DNA of 64,000 bases from Microcebus murinus. Taxonomy: Eukaryota > Chordata > Mammalia > Primates > Cheirogaleidae. The notes under the pieces are model-generated. The model saw only the letters and a list, made by a program, of their open reading frames with translations, made no database searches and was not told the DNA's origin. Numbering within the stretch: position 1 is the first letter of the stretch; every line of letters begins with the position of its first letter. Below, piece by piece: positions 12,746-27,710 of the stretch. A program made the position numbers and the translations under genes. Where the stretch lies: contig NC_134108.1 in NCBI RefSeq assembly GCF_040939455.1, positions 8,213,501 to 8,277,500 on the forward strand, in the 5' to 3' direction.

Positions 12746-12858
12746 AATAGATATAGAACGCTTCACAAATTTGCATGTCGTGTCATCCTTGCAGAGGAGC
12801 CATGCTAATCTTCTCTGCATCATTCCAGTTTTGCTACATGTACTGCCGAAACAAGCAC
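12746..12858 (-). pseudogene. U6 snRNA pseudogene
   Basis: Read on the minus strand from 12858, it starts GTGCTTGTTTCGGCAGTA and continues through the U6 core (AGAGAAGATTAGCATGGC at about 12815-12798, then AAGGATGACACG) to GAAGCGTTC near the 3' end. It differs from functional U6 at many sites, including a CGCTTCGG-to-TGTTTCGG change at the start and a 3-nt insertion after GACACG. No TATA box or proximal element is visible just upstream (minus-strand sense). It is a dead retrocopy. Confidence 0.9.
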
Positions 12859-14549
12859 CAAAACGTGTTTACACCGGGATTTGTTAAGTAGTTTGAAATT
12901 ATAAAATCAAATCTCCTAACATCTCCAAATGCAAACATGTTCTCTGTCGAGAAGCTCAGAAGCACATTCACAGCTCCACTGGGGTGATGCAGAGGCTTGG
13001 AGAGACTGGCAAACCGCAGCCCGGCAGCCACACGACGGCCATCGTCTGAAAAGAGGAAGGAAGAGCTGAGTGTCCTCTGGCACATGATTTCGAGAGGTGT
13101 CAATGTAAAACAAACAAAGGAATTCAAAAATAGAACAGCGTTCCCTTTCATAAGCACTGTTTACTATAATATTACAAATTAGCATAAACTCTGTGTGTAC
13201 TTCTTGTACCAAGAAAAGGCACGGCTTTCATTAAACAAAAAGAGCACTCTAGTTCTTTAGAGGAAAGGAATTGTTGTCACATAAGGCCATTGCCTAGCAA
13301 CAAAACAGCAACCATCACACCTTTCTTCCAGTGTAGACACAGCCTCGCCCTCTTGCCTGCTGATTTCCTTTTGACTTAAAAATGCAGGGTTCCTTTAATA
13401 GGATCTGTGGTTGGAATAACTGAATTTTAAGTTTCCAGTTTAAAACACAGATCGATATGAAGTCCTGCCAATTGCTAACCGTTTAAGCACATAGTCACAG
13501 CCTCTGAAAAAGCCTTGAAGCAATAAAACAAGGGGACCATGGGGCTGGATTTCCTTCTCTCTTCTTTTTCCTATCCCACAAAACCTCTCAGGCAGTGTCA
13601 CTTTCTTGCCCCTTAGCCAGGGACACCCAGGTGGTCCTTCTTCTCTGGCTTTCATGCTTAGTGTAAAACTGGAGTTAGGCAATACAGCGCTCCTTTGCAG
13701 AGTCTAAACCCATTGGTAAAAACCCAAGTCTGTTTCAATGCCAGAGTCATCTCATTGCCTGATGCTAAGTCAAAACGCATACCTCATCTCACTTCCAAAT
13801 GCTGTGTGTAAAAACCACTGGACACGATGTTTGGAAGTGAGTTGCTAACCAACATTCTATAGAACAGAGTGTATTCAGCGATATGACTCACAGATAAATG
13901 ACTTCACCCTCATGGACCTCAAACTGGGTGTGCCATTTGCTGTGGATTGACTCAGTGCTTAACCCCTCCAGGTGTGGGGAAATTCCACTGGCCTTCTTGT
14001 TACACAGAGTTTCAGATATTTCCGATGGTGGCCATGGTATCCGTAGGAGGCAGACACTGGCGGTCGGGGAAGACGGCGGCACATGGGGCTGCCTCATCTC
14101 ACAGGATGCTTAGCTGTCCCTCCATACTGTGCGCTCCAGCCGTCAGCAGGGCAGTGATTGTGGGCAAATGCGAATCTCAGCAGCTCAGCAATTAGACATA
14201 AAAACAGGAATAAATCTTTCAGCCCCAGTAACATAGGTAGTTTTCCGTTCAAGAAGAGTTTCAATATTCCATGAGATTAAATACATCATCCTATCTTGTT
14301 TATTACCCTTTTCGAAACAGACATTTAAAGTGTAAGTTTTTCCTTGTTAGCGTTTCAATGTCTTAAATCCCGAATGCTAGCTGAAGGTCTCAGTGGGAGG
14401 GAAAGGTCTGTAAATTCCACTCTGTGTATGTTCCACCTAAATGTTTGTGGACGTTCTCTTGTGCAAGTAAACAGAGACTTCCCTGTGACATTACTATGAA
14501 TACATTCAGCCTGCAGTCAGGGACAGATTCCCCCAATTCCTTGGTCATT
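12859..14549. other. Single-copy stretch beyond the U6 pseudogene
   Basis: I see no gene, repeat family or clear regulatory array in it. Several short open frames have no recognisable homology. Confidence 0.4.
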
Positions 14550-14889
<340 letters not shown>

Positions 14890-15285
14890 GATGATTGGTC
14901 ATTTTCTTCCAATCTTCTTTTCCTCTGCTTACGACCGGTTTTGTTGGGAGTCCAATGACTTGTGATGTTAGCACAGGCAAAAATATTTCATCTAGGCTCT
15001 GAAACATTGGTATAGTCTTACTACTGTTCATAGAGGGCTGATTAAGAAGATTCTAGGCTCACAAGCTGAGCCAAGAGACTGGAAAAGCAGTTTCAAGGAG
15101 AAGTTCATTTCTTCATCACCCAAGCCCCCAGATGTGGCAGATGTGCCCTAGATCCCACCCTGCAGTGACACTCCCCACCCCCACCCCCAGAACATGTCCG
15201 CAGGCCCGGCTCAGAATCTAAGGTCACCGCCTTGGAGACCCAGCCCTTTACCCCTCCGACCCCTCCTACCCTCCTACCCCTTCTA
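14890..15285. other. Single-copy stretch with a C-rich run
   Basis: No gene seen. CACCCCCACCCCC near 15177 and CCCTCCTACC repeats at 15255-15285 make a pyrimidine-rich run. Confidence 0.4.
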
Positions 15286-15466
15286 CTGGGTGACCTCAGG
15301 CAACTTTCTTCACATCTCTCACTTTCAGGTTTCTTTGCTATAGAAATTAAGATTGTAAAGGTCCCTATCTCTATTTGTACAGATCAAATAAGGTAACACT
15401 GATATCGCTCTTAGTACAGCGCCTGACACGTGGTAAGTGCTCAAGAAACATTAGCTATTGTTAATA
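15286..15466 (+). mobile_element. MIR SINE, sense
   Basis: TGGGTGACCTCAGGCAACTT through CAGCGCCTGACACGTGGTAA and AGTGCTCAAGAAACATTAG follow the MIR 3' half. Confidence 0.82.
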
Positions 15467-15516
15467 AGAAGTGAACCTGGGCTTGGAGAATAGGAGTGTT
15501 GGCCAATTTGGTTTGT

Positions 15517-15895
15517 GTATTAGTTTGCTCAGGCTGCCATAAGAAAATTCCACAGACTTCGGTTGAAACAACAGGATTCTGTTTTCTCATCATTTTGTAA
15601 AACAGAAGTCTGAGACAAAGGTGTCGGCAAGGCTGGCTTCTTCCGAGGTCTCTCTCCTTGGCTTGCAGGGTGCCCTGTTCACCCTTCTTCACGTGGTCCT
15701 CCCTCTGTACCTGCCCGTGTCCAAATCTCCCCTCCTAAGGCGGACACAAGTGATATTGGCTTAGGGCCCATTTTACTTACCTGTTGAAAGACCCTCTTAC
15801 TAAATACAGTGGCATTCCAAGGCCCTGGGGTTTAGGACTTCAACACAGGATTTTTTTGTTGTTGCTGAGGGATACAGTTCAACCCATAACAGTTT
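15517..15895 (-). mobile_element. MaLR LTR (MLT1/MST-like), antisense
   Basis: Starts TGTATTAGTTTGCTCAGGCTG and passes AAGGTGTCGGCAAGGCTGG and GGGTTTAGGACTTCAACAC to CAACCCATAACA, the reverse complement of a MaLR solo LTR. No internal retroviral coding region is seen. Confidence 0.85.
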
Positions 15896-16094
15896 GGAAA
15901 ATCTGTCTACCTTTGGTTGGGCCTTTTCAAGAAAATGATACAAGCTTTGGAGAGGCTAGGAAAAGGAATTCCCTCCCCGTGCTCTGCCCACCTCAACTCT
16001 GCTTTCCAGAGCTTGGCCAACAAGGGCTAGTGGCAACTAGCGCAAGCCGCCTTGTTGTCAAATGAGTTCCTCTAACACCAGGCAGCTACCAAAA

Positions 16095-16475
16095 TGTACA
16101 GCCCCATGTGCGATGGGATGACTTTTGTCCCCGCAGATTCCCGTGTTGAAGGCCTCATACCCAGCACTTCAGAATGGGGCCCTATTTGGAGGTAGGGTCT
16201 CCCCAGAGGCCTCACCAAGCTTACAATGAGGTTGTCGGAGTGGGCTCTAACCCAATCTGGCTGGTGTCAAAACAGGGGAATTTGGGGCCCGGAAACACAT
16301 GCAGAGGGAGAGGACGTGAAGACCAGGGGAGGGGACGGCCATCTACCTACCGGGCAGGACAGAGGCCTGTGACAGATCCTTCCCTCGGCCCTCAGCAGGA
16401 GCCACCCTGTCCATGCCTTGATCTCAGACTTCTGTCCACGAGAATGGTAAGAAAATAAATCTCTGTTGTTTCTGC
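16095..16475 (+). mobile_element. MaLR LTR (MLT1-like), sense
   Basis: TGGGATGACTTTTGTCCCC, CCTATTTGGAGGTAGGGTCT and AAATAAATCTCTGTTGTTT follow the sense MLT1 LTR, including its AATAAA signal. Confidence 0.8.
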
Positions 16476-16655
16476 CATGCAGTCGGGCAGCCCCAGCAAA
16501 GGCCCACACCACGCTTCCTTCTTTTATTTGGCAACCATTTAATCCGTTTCTGTGCTGTGCTGGGCCTGCAGACACAGTGATTAATAATACACATTTCTCC
16601 CCCTTAAGAATCTTGTAGGCTTTCGGAGGACTAATTACATTAAAAAAATCATTTG

Positions 16656-16992
16656 GGCCGGGCGCGGTGGCTCACGCCTGTAATCCTAGCACTCTGGGAG
16701 GCTGAGGCTGGTGGATTGCTCAAGGTCAGGAGTTTGAAACCAGCCTGAGCGAGAGCAAGACCCCATCTCTACTATAAATAGAAAGAAATTAATTGGCCAA
16801 CTAATATATATAGAAAAAATTAGCCGGGCGTGGTGGCGCATGCCTGTAGTCCCAGCTACTCGGGAGGCTGAGGCAGGAGGATCGCTTGAGCCCAGGAGTT
16901 GGAGGTTGCTGTGAGCTAGGCTGATGCCACGGCATTCACTCTAGCCTGGGCAACAAAGCAAGACCCTGTCTCAAAAAAAAAAAAAAAAAAAA
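16656..16992 (+). mobile_element. Alu (lemur type), sense
   Basis: GGCCGGGCGCGG start and A tail end. AAAAAATCATTTGG occurs before it and after its tail (about 16645 and 16988). Confidence 0.94.
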
Positions 16993-17000
16993 TCATTTGG

Positions 17001-17735
<735 letters not shown>

Positions 17736-17880
17736 GGAGTGAGTGGGTCAATACTGACCCCTAGAATTTGCAATTTTGGAAGCAGTTATAATATTTGAAA
17801 AACAGTAAAGTATTAGTTAATATGGGCAAAGTCAATACATATTTGGGTGTTGTCGTGGAAACAATTCCTTTTCAAAGTCA

Positions 17881-18223
17881 TTTTTTTTTTTTTTTTTTTT
17901 TTTTTTGAGACAGAGTCTCGCTTTGTTGCCTAGGCTAGAGTGAGTGCCGTGGCGTCAGCCTCGCTCACAGCAACCTCAATCTCCTGGGCTCAAGCGATCC
18001 TTCTGTCTCAGCCTCCCATGTAGCTGGGACTACAGGCATGCGCCACCATGCCCGGCTAATTTTTTCTATATATATTAGTTGGCCAATTAGTTTCTTTCTA
18101 TTTATAGTAGAGACGGGGTCTCGCTCTTGCTCAGGTTGGTTTTGAACTCCCGACCTCGAGCAATCCGCCCGCCTCGGCCTCCCAGAGAGCTAGGATTACA
18201 GGCGTGAGCCACCGCGCCCGGCC
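17881..18223 (-). mobile_element. Alu (lemur type), antisense
   Basis: Poly-T of about 26 at the start. CAAAGTCATTTTTT flanks both ends. Confidence 0.95.
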
Positions 18224-18379
18224 TCAAAGTCATTTTTTATCATTAAGAAGCTTCTCTGTGAAAACTAAATTCTTCCTATGATGCTTCGTGTATAGTTCCG
18301 GAGTATTTACTTAACATTCAACTCACTGCAAAATGTCTCATTACACTTTTAGAGGATTTGTAAGTAACTCTTACCTCTT

Positions 18380-18747
18380 GGCCAGGCACGGTGGCTCACG
18401 CCTGTAATCTTAGCACTCTGGGAGGCCGAGGCTGGAGGATCGCTTGAGCTCAGGAGTTCCAGACCAGCCTGAGCAAGAGTGAGACCCTGTCCCTACTAAA
18501 AATAGAAAAATTAGCCAGACGTTGTGGTGCTTGCCTGTAGTCCCAGCTACTAGGGGGCTGAGGCAGGAGGATCACTTGAGCCCAGAAGTCTGAGGCTGCA
18601 GTGAGCTACGATGACGATGACGCCACTGCACTCTATGCAAGGCAACAGAGCGAGACTCTGTTTCAAAAAGAAAGAAAAAGGAAATTGAATTCCCTTCTTT
18701 ATTCCCCTCCCCCATTCATAAAAAACAAAACAAAACAAAAAAAACAC
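18380..18747 (+). mobile_element. Alu with a non-Alu 3' tail (possible 3' transduction)
   Basis: Alu body 18380-18664, then an A-rich patch, then about 45 nt of unique sequence (around 18680-18718, including TTCCCTTCTTTATTCC) and a second A-rich tail. A perfect 12-bp duplication, CTCTTACCTCTT, sits before the body (18368-18379) and after the second tail (18748-18759). The whole unit therefore inserted as one piece. Confidence 0.85.
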
Positions 18748-18759
18748 CTCTTACCTCTT

Positions 18760-19899
18760 TTTTTTTTTTTTTTAACAACAGGACACCAATTGGTGCTAAG
18801 TTACCAGATTTCATTGCCGGACTAATGATTTTCTAAATCTTCTAGATTTCATTTAAATTAATTGAATAATGAATGAGTGGGAAGGAACTATAGGGCGAAG
18901 GTGCATCTGCTCGGTACTGAATCCACCGAATGCCTAATGGGTGTAAAGAGGATCAGGCACCCAGAGGCCCAGCCCTGAAGTAGTTCATAATCTACCTTGG
19001 TGCACACAAATGGAAACAAACAGCCCAGTGTGGCAAGGTAAGTGCTACCAGAGGAATGTGATGGCACTTCACACATCTCAGTAAGTATTATGCTTGGAGA
19101 AGGAAATATATCAAATAGGACAAGACTGAATTGCCCTGAGTGTTCACTAACACAGCAATTAATTTGGTAGTTGTCCTTCCTTACCTTTTAGAAAAACTGA
19201 GCTAATGTGTTTCCTTATGTTGTTAGCTTTAGTGAGAAAGTCACTTCTCTTCTTGTCATGACTTTGAACCTGTCCCCGTCTTCTGCTCACTATTGCCTCC
19301 CCAGCGTATAATTATCTGTTCACTTTATGGTTGGTCTTTTGGCAAGGAGTTCCCTAAGGGAGACACGTTAATATTCCCTAAATCACCTGATGTTTGAATG
19401 AATCCTCCCTGATTTCTGCCTTTCTTAAAAGCACAAAGTAGCCAACTTAAAGTTTGGAGTGGGCAGGAGAAATCAGAATCCTAAAATACAGATTCAACTT
19501 TTCACTTAGCTTTGGGGTATATATAATGAAGCTATCTAAATAATGTGTGAGAAGGGTCACCCATCCCGTGCAAATGCTCTTTTAGCCCTAAGCATCATTT
19601 GTTATTAACATTTCTCTTCTGGCCCTACTGAGTAACATTGTTCTGTTGTGTCCAGATGTTTTCTGCTAATATATGTTTTTAATCCATCAGATCTAATTAG
19701 GTTCTGAAAATATTAGCAAGTTAAGCAACTATAAAGTATCTGCACTCATCATCTTTAATACAAGATGCCCCTTCTAAGAGGAGAGGCAGCTCTGCAGGTG
19801 ACCTGCAGGCGAGAGAAGAACCTTTTTCTTCACTAGGCCTTTGCAATGGCTTTTTAGCCAATCATGTATATGTAGAGTTATATGATAAACCAAATGGTA
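18760..19899. other. Single-copy AT-rich stretch
   Basis: Poly-T at 18757-18772, then no gene recognised. AGTTCCCTAAGGGAGACACG near 19348 resembles a very old L2 tail. Confidence 0.4.
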
Positions 19900-20320
19900 G
19901 TTCCTTCATTCAATCACTCATTTATTCAATTAATATTTATTGAGCGCCTCCTGTGTGCCAGGCATTGTCCTAGGCCCTGGGGAAACAGCAGAGAACACAG
20001 AGGGCAAAGGACCTGCCTTCATGGCGTGTATGTTCCAGCAAGCAACACGGACCAAAAACATGTGAACAAAATAACTACGTACTGTAATGTTCAGTGACGT
20101 TATGAAGACATTGAGGCAGAGGAATGTGTTGGAGTTGATGGGAATACTGTTCCAAGTACAGTGAACAGGGAAGCCTATCTGAAGAATTGACGTTTAACAC
20201 TGAAGAAAGAGAGAGACAGAGCCGTTAAATATCTCAGGGAAGAGTGTCCCAGGCAGGGGGAAGAGCAAATGCCAAGGCACTAAGACAGGGTCATATCCAA
20301 GATCCAATGTCTAGAAACTT
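19900..20320 (-). mobile_element. L2 LINE 3' end, antisense
   Basis: TTCAATTAATATTTATTGAGC, CTCCTGTGTGCCAGGCATTG and later CCCAGGCAGGGGGAAGAGCA follow the reverse complement of L2. Confidence 0.8.
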
Positions 20321-20359
20321 TTTCTTACCCATTTTATTTTATTTTTTTTAATAAGAAAC

Positions 20360-20640
20360 CCACTTTATTTATTTATTTATTTTAGGGGGACTGTGTCACC
20401 CTGGGTAGAGCTCAGTGGTGTCATCATAGCTCACCGCAGTCTCAAACTCCTAGGCTCAAGGATCCTCCTGCCTCAGCCTCCCGAGTAGCTGGGACTACAT
20501 GAACCTGGCTAATTTTTTGTTTTGTAGAGACGGGGTCTTGCTCTTACTCAGGCTGGTCTCAAACTCCTGAGCTCAAGCAATCCTCCTGCCTTAGCCTCCC
20601 AGAGTGCTAGGATTACAGGTGTGAGCCACTGTGTCTGGCC
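20360..20640 (-). mobile_element. Alu, older type, antisense
   Basis: TTATTTATTTATTTTAGGGGG is the worn poly-T end. There is no TTGGCCAACTA insertion, unlike most neighbours. Confidence 0.85.
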
Positions 20641-21906
20641 TTTCTTTCCTATTTTAATCAAACAAGGAGCAACATATTTTAAGGTCATCTCACATGAGAG
20701 CAACCATGTCTTAATTTTGGAGTTGCTCAATGATTCCAGTAATGAGAGCTCAATATGGACTTGTTAATCTGGAAAGATTAACATATTTACTTCCTATTCT
20801 TTTACACCTTCCAGTATCTGGTATGTGTGCGTGGAGGAGGGTAGGGGACTCAGGCACGGTTCAGGCCGATGAGAGGGACCACAATGTGCTGGGCGGAAAC
20901 CTCCTTAAAGAGAGACGGATTCACTTGGCATGTGCCTTTTGCCCCGTGCCCTTCTCCCTCTTCCTGTCCTAGACACAGATGCAATGCTACCGCCAGAGCA
21001 TTTCTCACAACCACCTAGTGACAAGTATGGGGACAGAAGTCCCATGCAGAGGATTGCCCAACAGAAAGCCAGAACCAGACTGGGCCCTGAAGGCCTACGA
21101 GCTGCCCTCACCTGCAGGGACTGTGGATCCCAGCTTCTCCCTGTGCACGGACAGGAAAGGAAAAGAAAGCCCTGACTCTGCTAAGCCGGTTCTTCAGGTG
21201 TTCTGCTACTGGCAGCCAACTGAGATACTAATCGATGCATTATTACCTGGGGACCTGTCTTCCAGGTTTGAAGATACACTTGGTTGTTAATAGAATGTGT
21301 AAGAGGAGCTACTGAAAACAATTTAGCCCCTGAATCCAAACTCATGTGCTGCACTTCACCAGAAAGGAAGAGGCTATTGAAAGAGAGTTTGGTTCTTGCT
21401 CTTTCGTTTCCAGGAGATCTAGGGAATAGTCATTTGTGTTGGGAGCCAGGGACCCGAGGGCCTGATAACATCTCTGACATGGCCACTGAGACCTCAGCTT
21501 TACCACTTGCAAATGACAATGGTTCAGGCCCAATCACTCCTAATTTTTCAGGCATCTAAGTGTAGCTCGGTAGATTAATATTATCCAGTTCATATGTTAT
21601 AAAACTGAATGCGTATTGGAAAGTGCTTATAGCACTTTTGTCAGGCATAGTTTTCACTGTTGCCTTTGCACACTTTTCCATGAACGTAAAGGTTAAGAAT
21701 TAAAGACACTCCTCACAAGCGTGTCAGATGAAAGACTTGCTGTAAATGCTAGGATGACACTTTGAGAAAATTCTAGGTAATGTTGTAGAAAAAAGTTTCG
21801 AAAATTCTAGATAATATATTATCAGCACACAGTAATTTTTACCCTTTTTAAAAAATTTCTCCTAGTGCTCATTGTCTGCTCAGAGAATTCAAATATTTAA
21901 GTCTGA
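20641..21906. other. Mostly single-copy stretch
   Basis: GTTCTGCTACTGGCAGCCAA near 21198 resembles the end of an old LTR, but I cannot name it. No gene is supported; open frames at 20930-21290 overlap in several frames and look random. Confidence 0.4.
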
Positions 21907-22184
21907 GCCCAGGCCAGGCACCTGTAAATCCTAGCACTTTGGGGGCTGAGACCAGAAGACTGCTAGAAGCCAGGAGTTTGAGACCAGTGTGAGGAAGAGC
22001 AAGATCATGTATCTACAAAAAACAGAAAAATTTAGCCAGGCGTGGTGGCACTCACTTGTAGTCCCAGCTACTCGGCTACTCAGGGGGCTGAGGGAGAAGG
22101 ATCGCTTGAGCCCAGAAGTTTGAGGCTGCTGTACTCTAGCTGGGGTGACAGAGTGAGACTATGTCTCAAAAAAAAAAAAAAAAA
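21907..22184 (+). mobile_element. Alu, old, sense
   Basis: Diverged, with CCTGTAAATCCTAGCAC and CAGGCGTGGTGGCACTCACT, and an A tail ending at 22184. Confidence 0.82.
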
Positions 22185-23156
<972 letters not shown>

Positions 23157-23496
23157 TTATCAATCTCCCGACAATTAAAAACAAATTCCAGAACTGAGTC
23201 TCACCTGAAGAACCAAGGATCACCGTGGAACCAACACCGTGGACCAGGGATTCCACCTTCCCATTGGCCATGTCTGGGTCACACTCACAGACTTAGAGCT
23301 AAGGCTCAAGTCAGATCACTGAAGCACATGGACCGAAAATGGGGAGTGGACAGAAGCACAAGGGAAATATGGGTTCTGTTACTCAAAGAAGGGGAAAGAA
23401 TGCTGGGTCACTGAAAACAAGAAATGTCTGCGGCTCCACTGGCACTTTGTGTATTCAACACCTTTATGACACAATACCATATTATAATTTTTCTTT

Positions 23497-23642
23497 ATTC
23501 CCTCTTAGATTACAAATTCCTTGAAAGAAGGAACATGATTATTTGATTATCATCACCTCTTCCCTCCTGCTTCTCTGCTTTGAACAATGCCTAGCATTTA
23601 ACTGGCACTCATTGAACAGTTTTTTGAATGAATGAATAGTAG
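23497..23642 (+). mobile_element. L2 LINE 3' end, sense
   Basis: TTAGATTACAAATTCCTTGA, CAATGCCTAGCATTTAACTG and TTTTGAATGAATGAATAG match the L2 tail. Confidence 0.8.
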
Positions 23643-23873
23643 TTGATACCAGCAAGAACAGTTCAAATTATTACTGTGAGTATAATAGCTAGATGAGTCC
23701 TTTTAAAAGACTTACTTTCATTTATACTACTTCCAGAACCCTTGGTTCTCTTTAAAGGCAGACTGTGTATCTTAAGTGTGATCTTGAAATTATCTAACAT
23801 TTATCAGTTACAGATTTCTCTATAGGTTTGTAGGTAGTTAACATTCTCCAAACACAGGACAGAATTAAATATA

Positions 23874-24177
23874 CCTGGTAAGGCTCCTGCCTTAATCTCA
23901 GCACTTTGGGAGCTGAGTCGGGAGAATCACTGAAACCAGGAGTTCAAGGCCAGTCTGGACAGCATAGCAAGACCCCGTCATTACACGAAATAAAAAAAAA
24001 AAAATCCAGGCATGGTGATGCATGCTTGTAGTCCCAGCTACTCAGGAGGCTGAGGCAGGAGAATCACATGGGCCTAGGAGTTCAAAGCTGCAGTGTGCTA
24101 TGATCTTACCATTGCACTCCAGTCTGGGTGACAAAGGGAGACCCTGTCTCAAAAGAAAGAAAGAAAGAAAGAAATAT
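23874..24177 (+). mobile_element. Alu, old, sense, GAAA tail
   Basis: Diverged dimer with central A run at 23991-24004. The tail has become a GAAA repeat (24152-24173). Confidence 0.85.
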
Positions 24178-24259
24178 ACCTGTATGTGTATTTGGAGAAA
24201 GAAAAAATAGACAAGGACAGGAAATATAACCATTGATATTAGGTAATAACTTTATAAGG

Positions 24260-25017
24260 GTTTTTTTCATGTTTAAAAAAACACAACATAAAATCTACCA
24301 TCTTAAACATTTTTTTTTTCCTTTTTTTATTTTGGCATATTATGGGGGTACAGATTTTAAGGTTTCAATAAATGCCCATTTCCCCCCCTCCCCCCTACAT
24401 TTTTTAAGTGTACAGTACAATAGTGTTAATTATGTACACATTATTGTGCAACAGATCTCTAGAACTTTTTCATCTTGCAAAACTGAAACTTTCCAATTGA
24501 ACAACTCCTATTTTCCTCCTCCCTGCAGCCCCTGGCAACTACCAGTCAACTTTCTGTAAGAGTTTGACTACTTTAGATATCTCATATAACTGGAATCACA
24601 CAGTATTTATCTTTTTTGTGACTGGCTTATTTTACTTAGCATAATGTCCTCAAGGTTCATCCATGCTGTAGCATAAGTCAAGATTTCTTTCCTTTCTAAG
24701 GCTGGATAATATTCCATTGTGTATATATGTGTATACAATTTCTTTATCCATTCATCCACTGATAGACATTTAGGTTGCTGCTACTTCTTGGGTATGTGAA
24801 TAGTGCTGCAATGAACATGGGTATGCAGATATCTCTTGGAGATCCTGTTTTCCATTCTTTTGTACATATACCCAGAAGTGAGATTGTTGCATCATATGGT
24901 AATTCTACTTTTTACTTTTTGAGGAATATTGATTCTGTTTTCTATAGTGGCTTTACCATTTACATTCTCACTAACAGTGTGCAAGGGCTCCAGTTTTTCC
25001 ACATTTCCATCAACACA
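24260..25017 (-). mobile_element. Old L1 3' region, antisense
   Basis: CACAACATAAAATCTACCATC through AGGCTGGATAATATTCCATTG, GTGCTGCAATGAACATGGGT and TACCCAGAAGTGAGATTGTT, a familiar antisense L1M segment. It probably belongs to the same insertion as the L1 after the next Alu. Confidence 0.85.
24309..24398 (-). mobile_element. Short truncated younger L1 3' end, antisense
   Basis: Poly-T, then GTACAGATTTTAAGG, ending in the C-rich CCCCCCCTCCCCCC run. It splits the old L1 between repeated ACATTTTTT sequences. Its ends (G-rich run, GTACCCC-like and TAATATG-like motifs) match the sense copy at 54228-54397. Confidence 0.65.
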
Positions 25018-25318
25018 TTTTTTTTTTTTTTGAGACAGAGTCTCACTCTGTTGCCCGGGCTAGAGTGCTATGGCATCAGCCTAGCTCACTGCAACTTCAA
25101 ACTCCTGGGCTCAAGGGATCCTCCTGCCTCAGCCTCCTGAGTAGCTGGGAGTATAGCTGTGCACCACCACACCTGGCTAATTTTTTTTATTTTTTTAGTA
25201 GAGACAGGGTCTCACTCTTGCTTAGGCTGGTCTTGAACTTCTGACCTCAAGCAATCCTGCCCCCTCAGCCTCCCAGAGTGCCAGGATTACAGGCATGAGG
25301 GGAGCCACCGACCCTGGC
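25018..25318 (-). mobile_element. Alu, older type, antisense
   Basis: Poly-T start. No TTGGCCAACTA insertion; GGCTAATTTTTTTTATTTTT takes its place. Confidence 0.9.
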
Positions 25319-25982
25319 CAATTCAAGTTGTCGATTTGAGATCTTCTTTATTAACGTAGATATTTATCGCTAGAAATATCCCTCTCCATACTGCTTTGCT
25401 GCATCTCATAAGTTTTTGTAAGTTGTATTTTTGTTTTCATTTGTCTTCAGATATTTTCCAATTTCCCTTGTGATTTATTTATTTGACTCATTGGTTGTTC
25501 AACAGTGTGTTGTTTAATTTCCATGTGAGTGTGAATTTTTCAGTTTTTCTTTTGTTATTGATTTCTAGTTTCATCCTATTGTGATCAGAAAAGATACTTG
25601 ATATGATTTTAATCCTCTTAAATTTGTTAACACATGTTCTGTGGCCTAACATATGAGCTATGCTAGAGAATGTTCCATGTGCACTTGAGACGAAGTGTGT
25701 GTTTTCTTGTTGGGTATAATATTTTGTATAAGTCTGTTAGGTCTACTTGGTCTATAGCTTTGTTAAAGTCTGTTGGTTCCTTATCACCATCAAGCCTGTA
25801 TTATCTATCCATTATTGAAAGTTGGGCATTGAAATCTCCTATGATTATTGTATTACTATATAGTTTTCCTTTCAATTCTGTCAATATTTGCTTCATACAT
25901 TTTGGTGCTTTGATGTTAGGTGCATGTGTATTTATAATTGTATATTTTCCTAGCAAGTTGACCCTTTTGTTTTTATTTTATT

Positions 25983-26622
<640 letters not shown>

Positions 26623-26664
26623 CTTTAATCATTAGATTATGTTCTTCTTTATCTCTTATGACAC

Positions 26665-26988
26665 TTTTTTTTTGAGACATAGTCTCACTTTGTTGCCCAG
26701 GCTAGAGTGAATGCCGTGGAGTCAGCCTAGCTCACAGCAACCTCAAACTCCTGGGCTCAAGCAATCCTGCTGCCTCAGCCTCCCGAGTAGCTAGGACTAC
26801 AGGCATGCACCACCATGCCCAGCTAATTTTTTCTATATATATTAGTCGGTCAATTAATTTCTTTCTATTTATAGTAGAGACGGGTCTCGCTCTTGCTCAG
26901 GCTGGTTTCGAACTCCTGACCTCAAGCAATCCGCCCACCTCGGCCTCCCAGAGTGCTAGGATTACAGGTGTGAGCCACCGCGCCCAGC
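26665..26988 (-). mobile_element. Alu (lemur type), antisense
   Basis: CTTATGACACTTTT before it and CTTATGACAATTTT after it are the target duplication, inside antisense L1 ORF2. Confidence 0.93.
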
Positions 26989-27710
26989 CTTATGACAATT
27001 TTTGACTTAAAGTCTATTTTGTCTGATATAAGTATGGCTACCTCTGCTCTCGTTTGGTTACTATTTGCATGGAATAGCTTTCTCCATTCTTTCACTCCAG
27101 CGTATATCGTCTTTAATCTAAAGTGAATCTTGTAGACAGCACATAGTTGGATCTTGTTTTTTATCCATTCAGCCACTCTATAGTCTTTGGATTGGCAAGT
27201 TTAATCCATTTACATTTAAAGTAATTGCTGATAGGGAAGAACTATTGCCATTTTGTTGTTTTCTGTATGTCTTGTAGTTATTTTGTCCCACTTCTCCTGT
27301 CTTGCTGCCTTCCTTTGTGTTTTGTCGAATTTATTTTGTAGTGACATGCTTTGATTCCTTCTTATTATGTTCTGTGTATATATATGTATTTTCTTTGTGG
27401 TTACCATGGGGATTACATAAAACACCTTATAACAATTTATTTTAAACTGATAACAACTTAACTTCAATCACATACAAAAACTCTACTCCTTTATATTTCC
27501 TCCTCCCCACTTTGTTATCCATGTCACAAATTACATATCTTTATATTTTTTATCCAACATAGCTTTATAGTTATAGTTATTTTTAATGCTTTTAGCTTTT
27601 AAATTCTATTATAGAATTCTATAATAGAATTTAAAAGTGATTTATATACCACCATCACAGTATTACAGGATTCTGTATTTGTCTATATATTTATCATTAT
27701 CAAAAAGCTT

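Noticed and set aside
12746..12858. Functional U6 snRNA gene
   Set aside because: Too many changes, including the 5' stem, and no TATA box or proximal element upstream.
15517..16475. A MaLR provirus with two LTRs around an internal region
   Set aside because: The two LTR relics are in opposite orientation and only 200 bp apart with no internal coding sequence.
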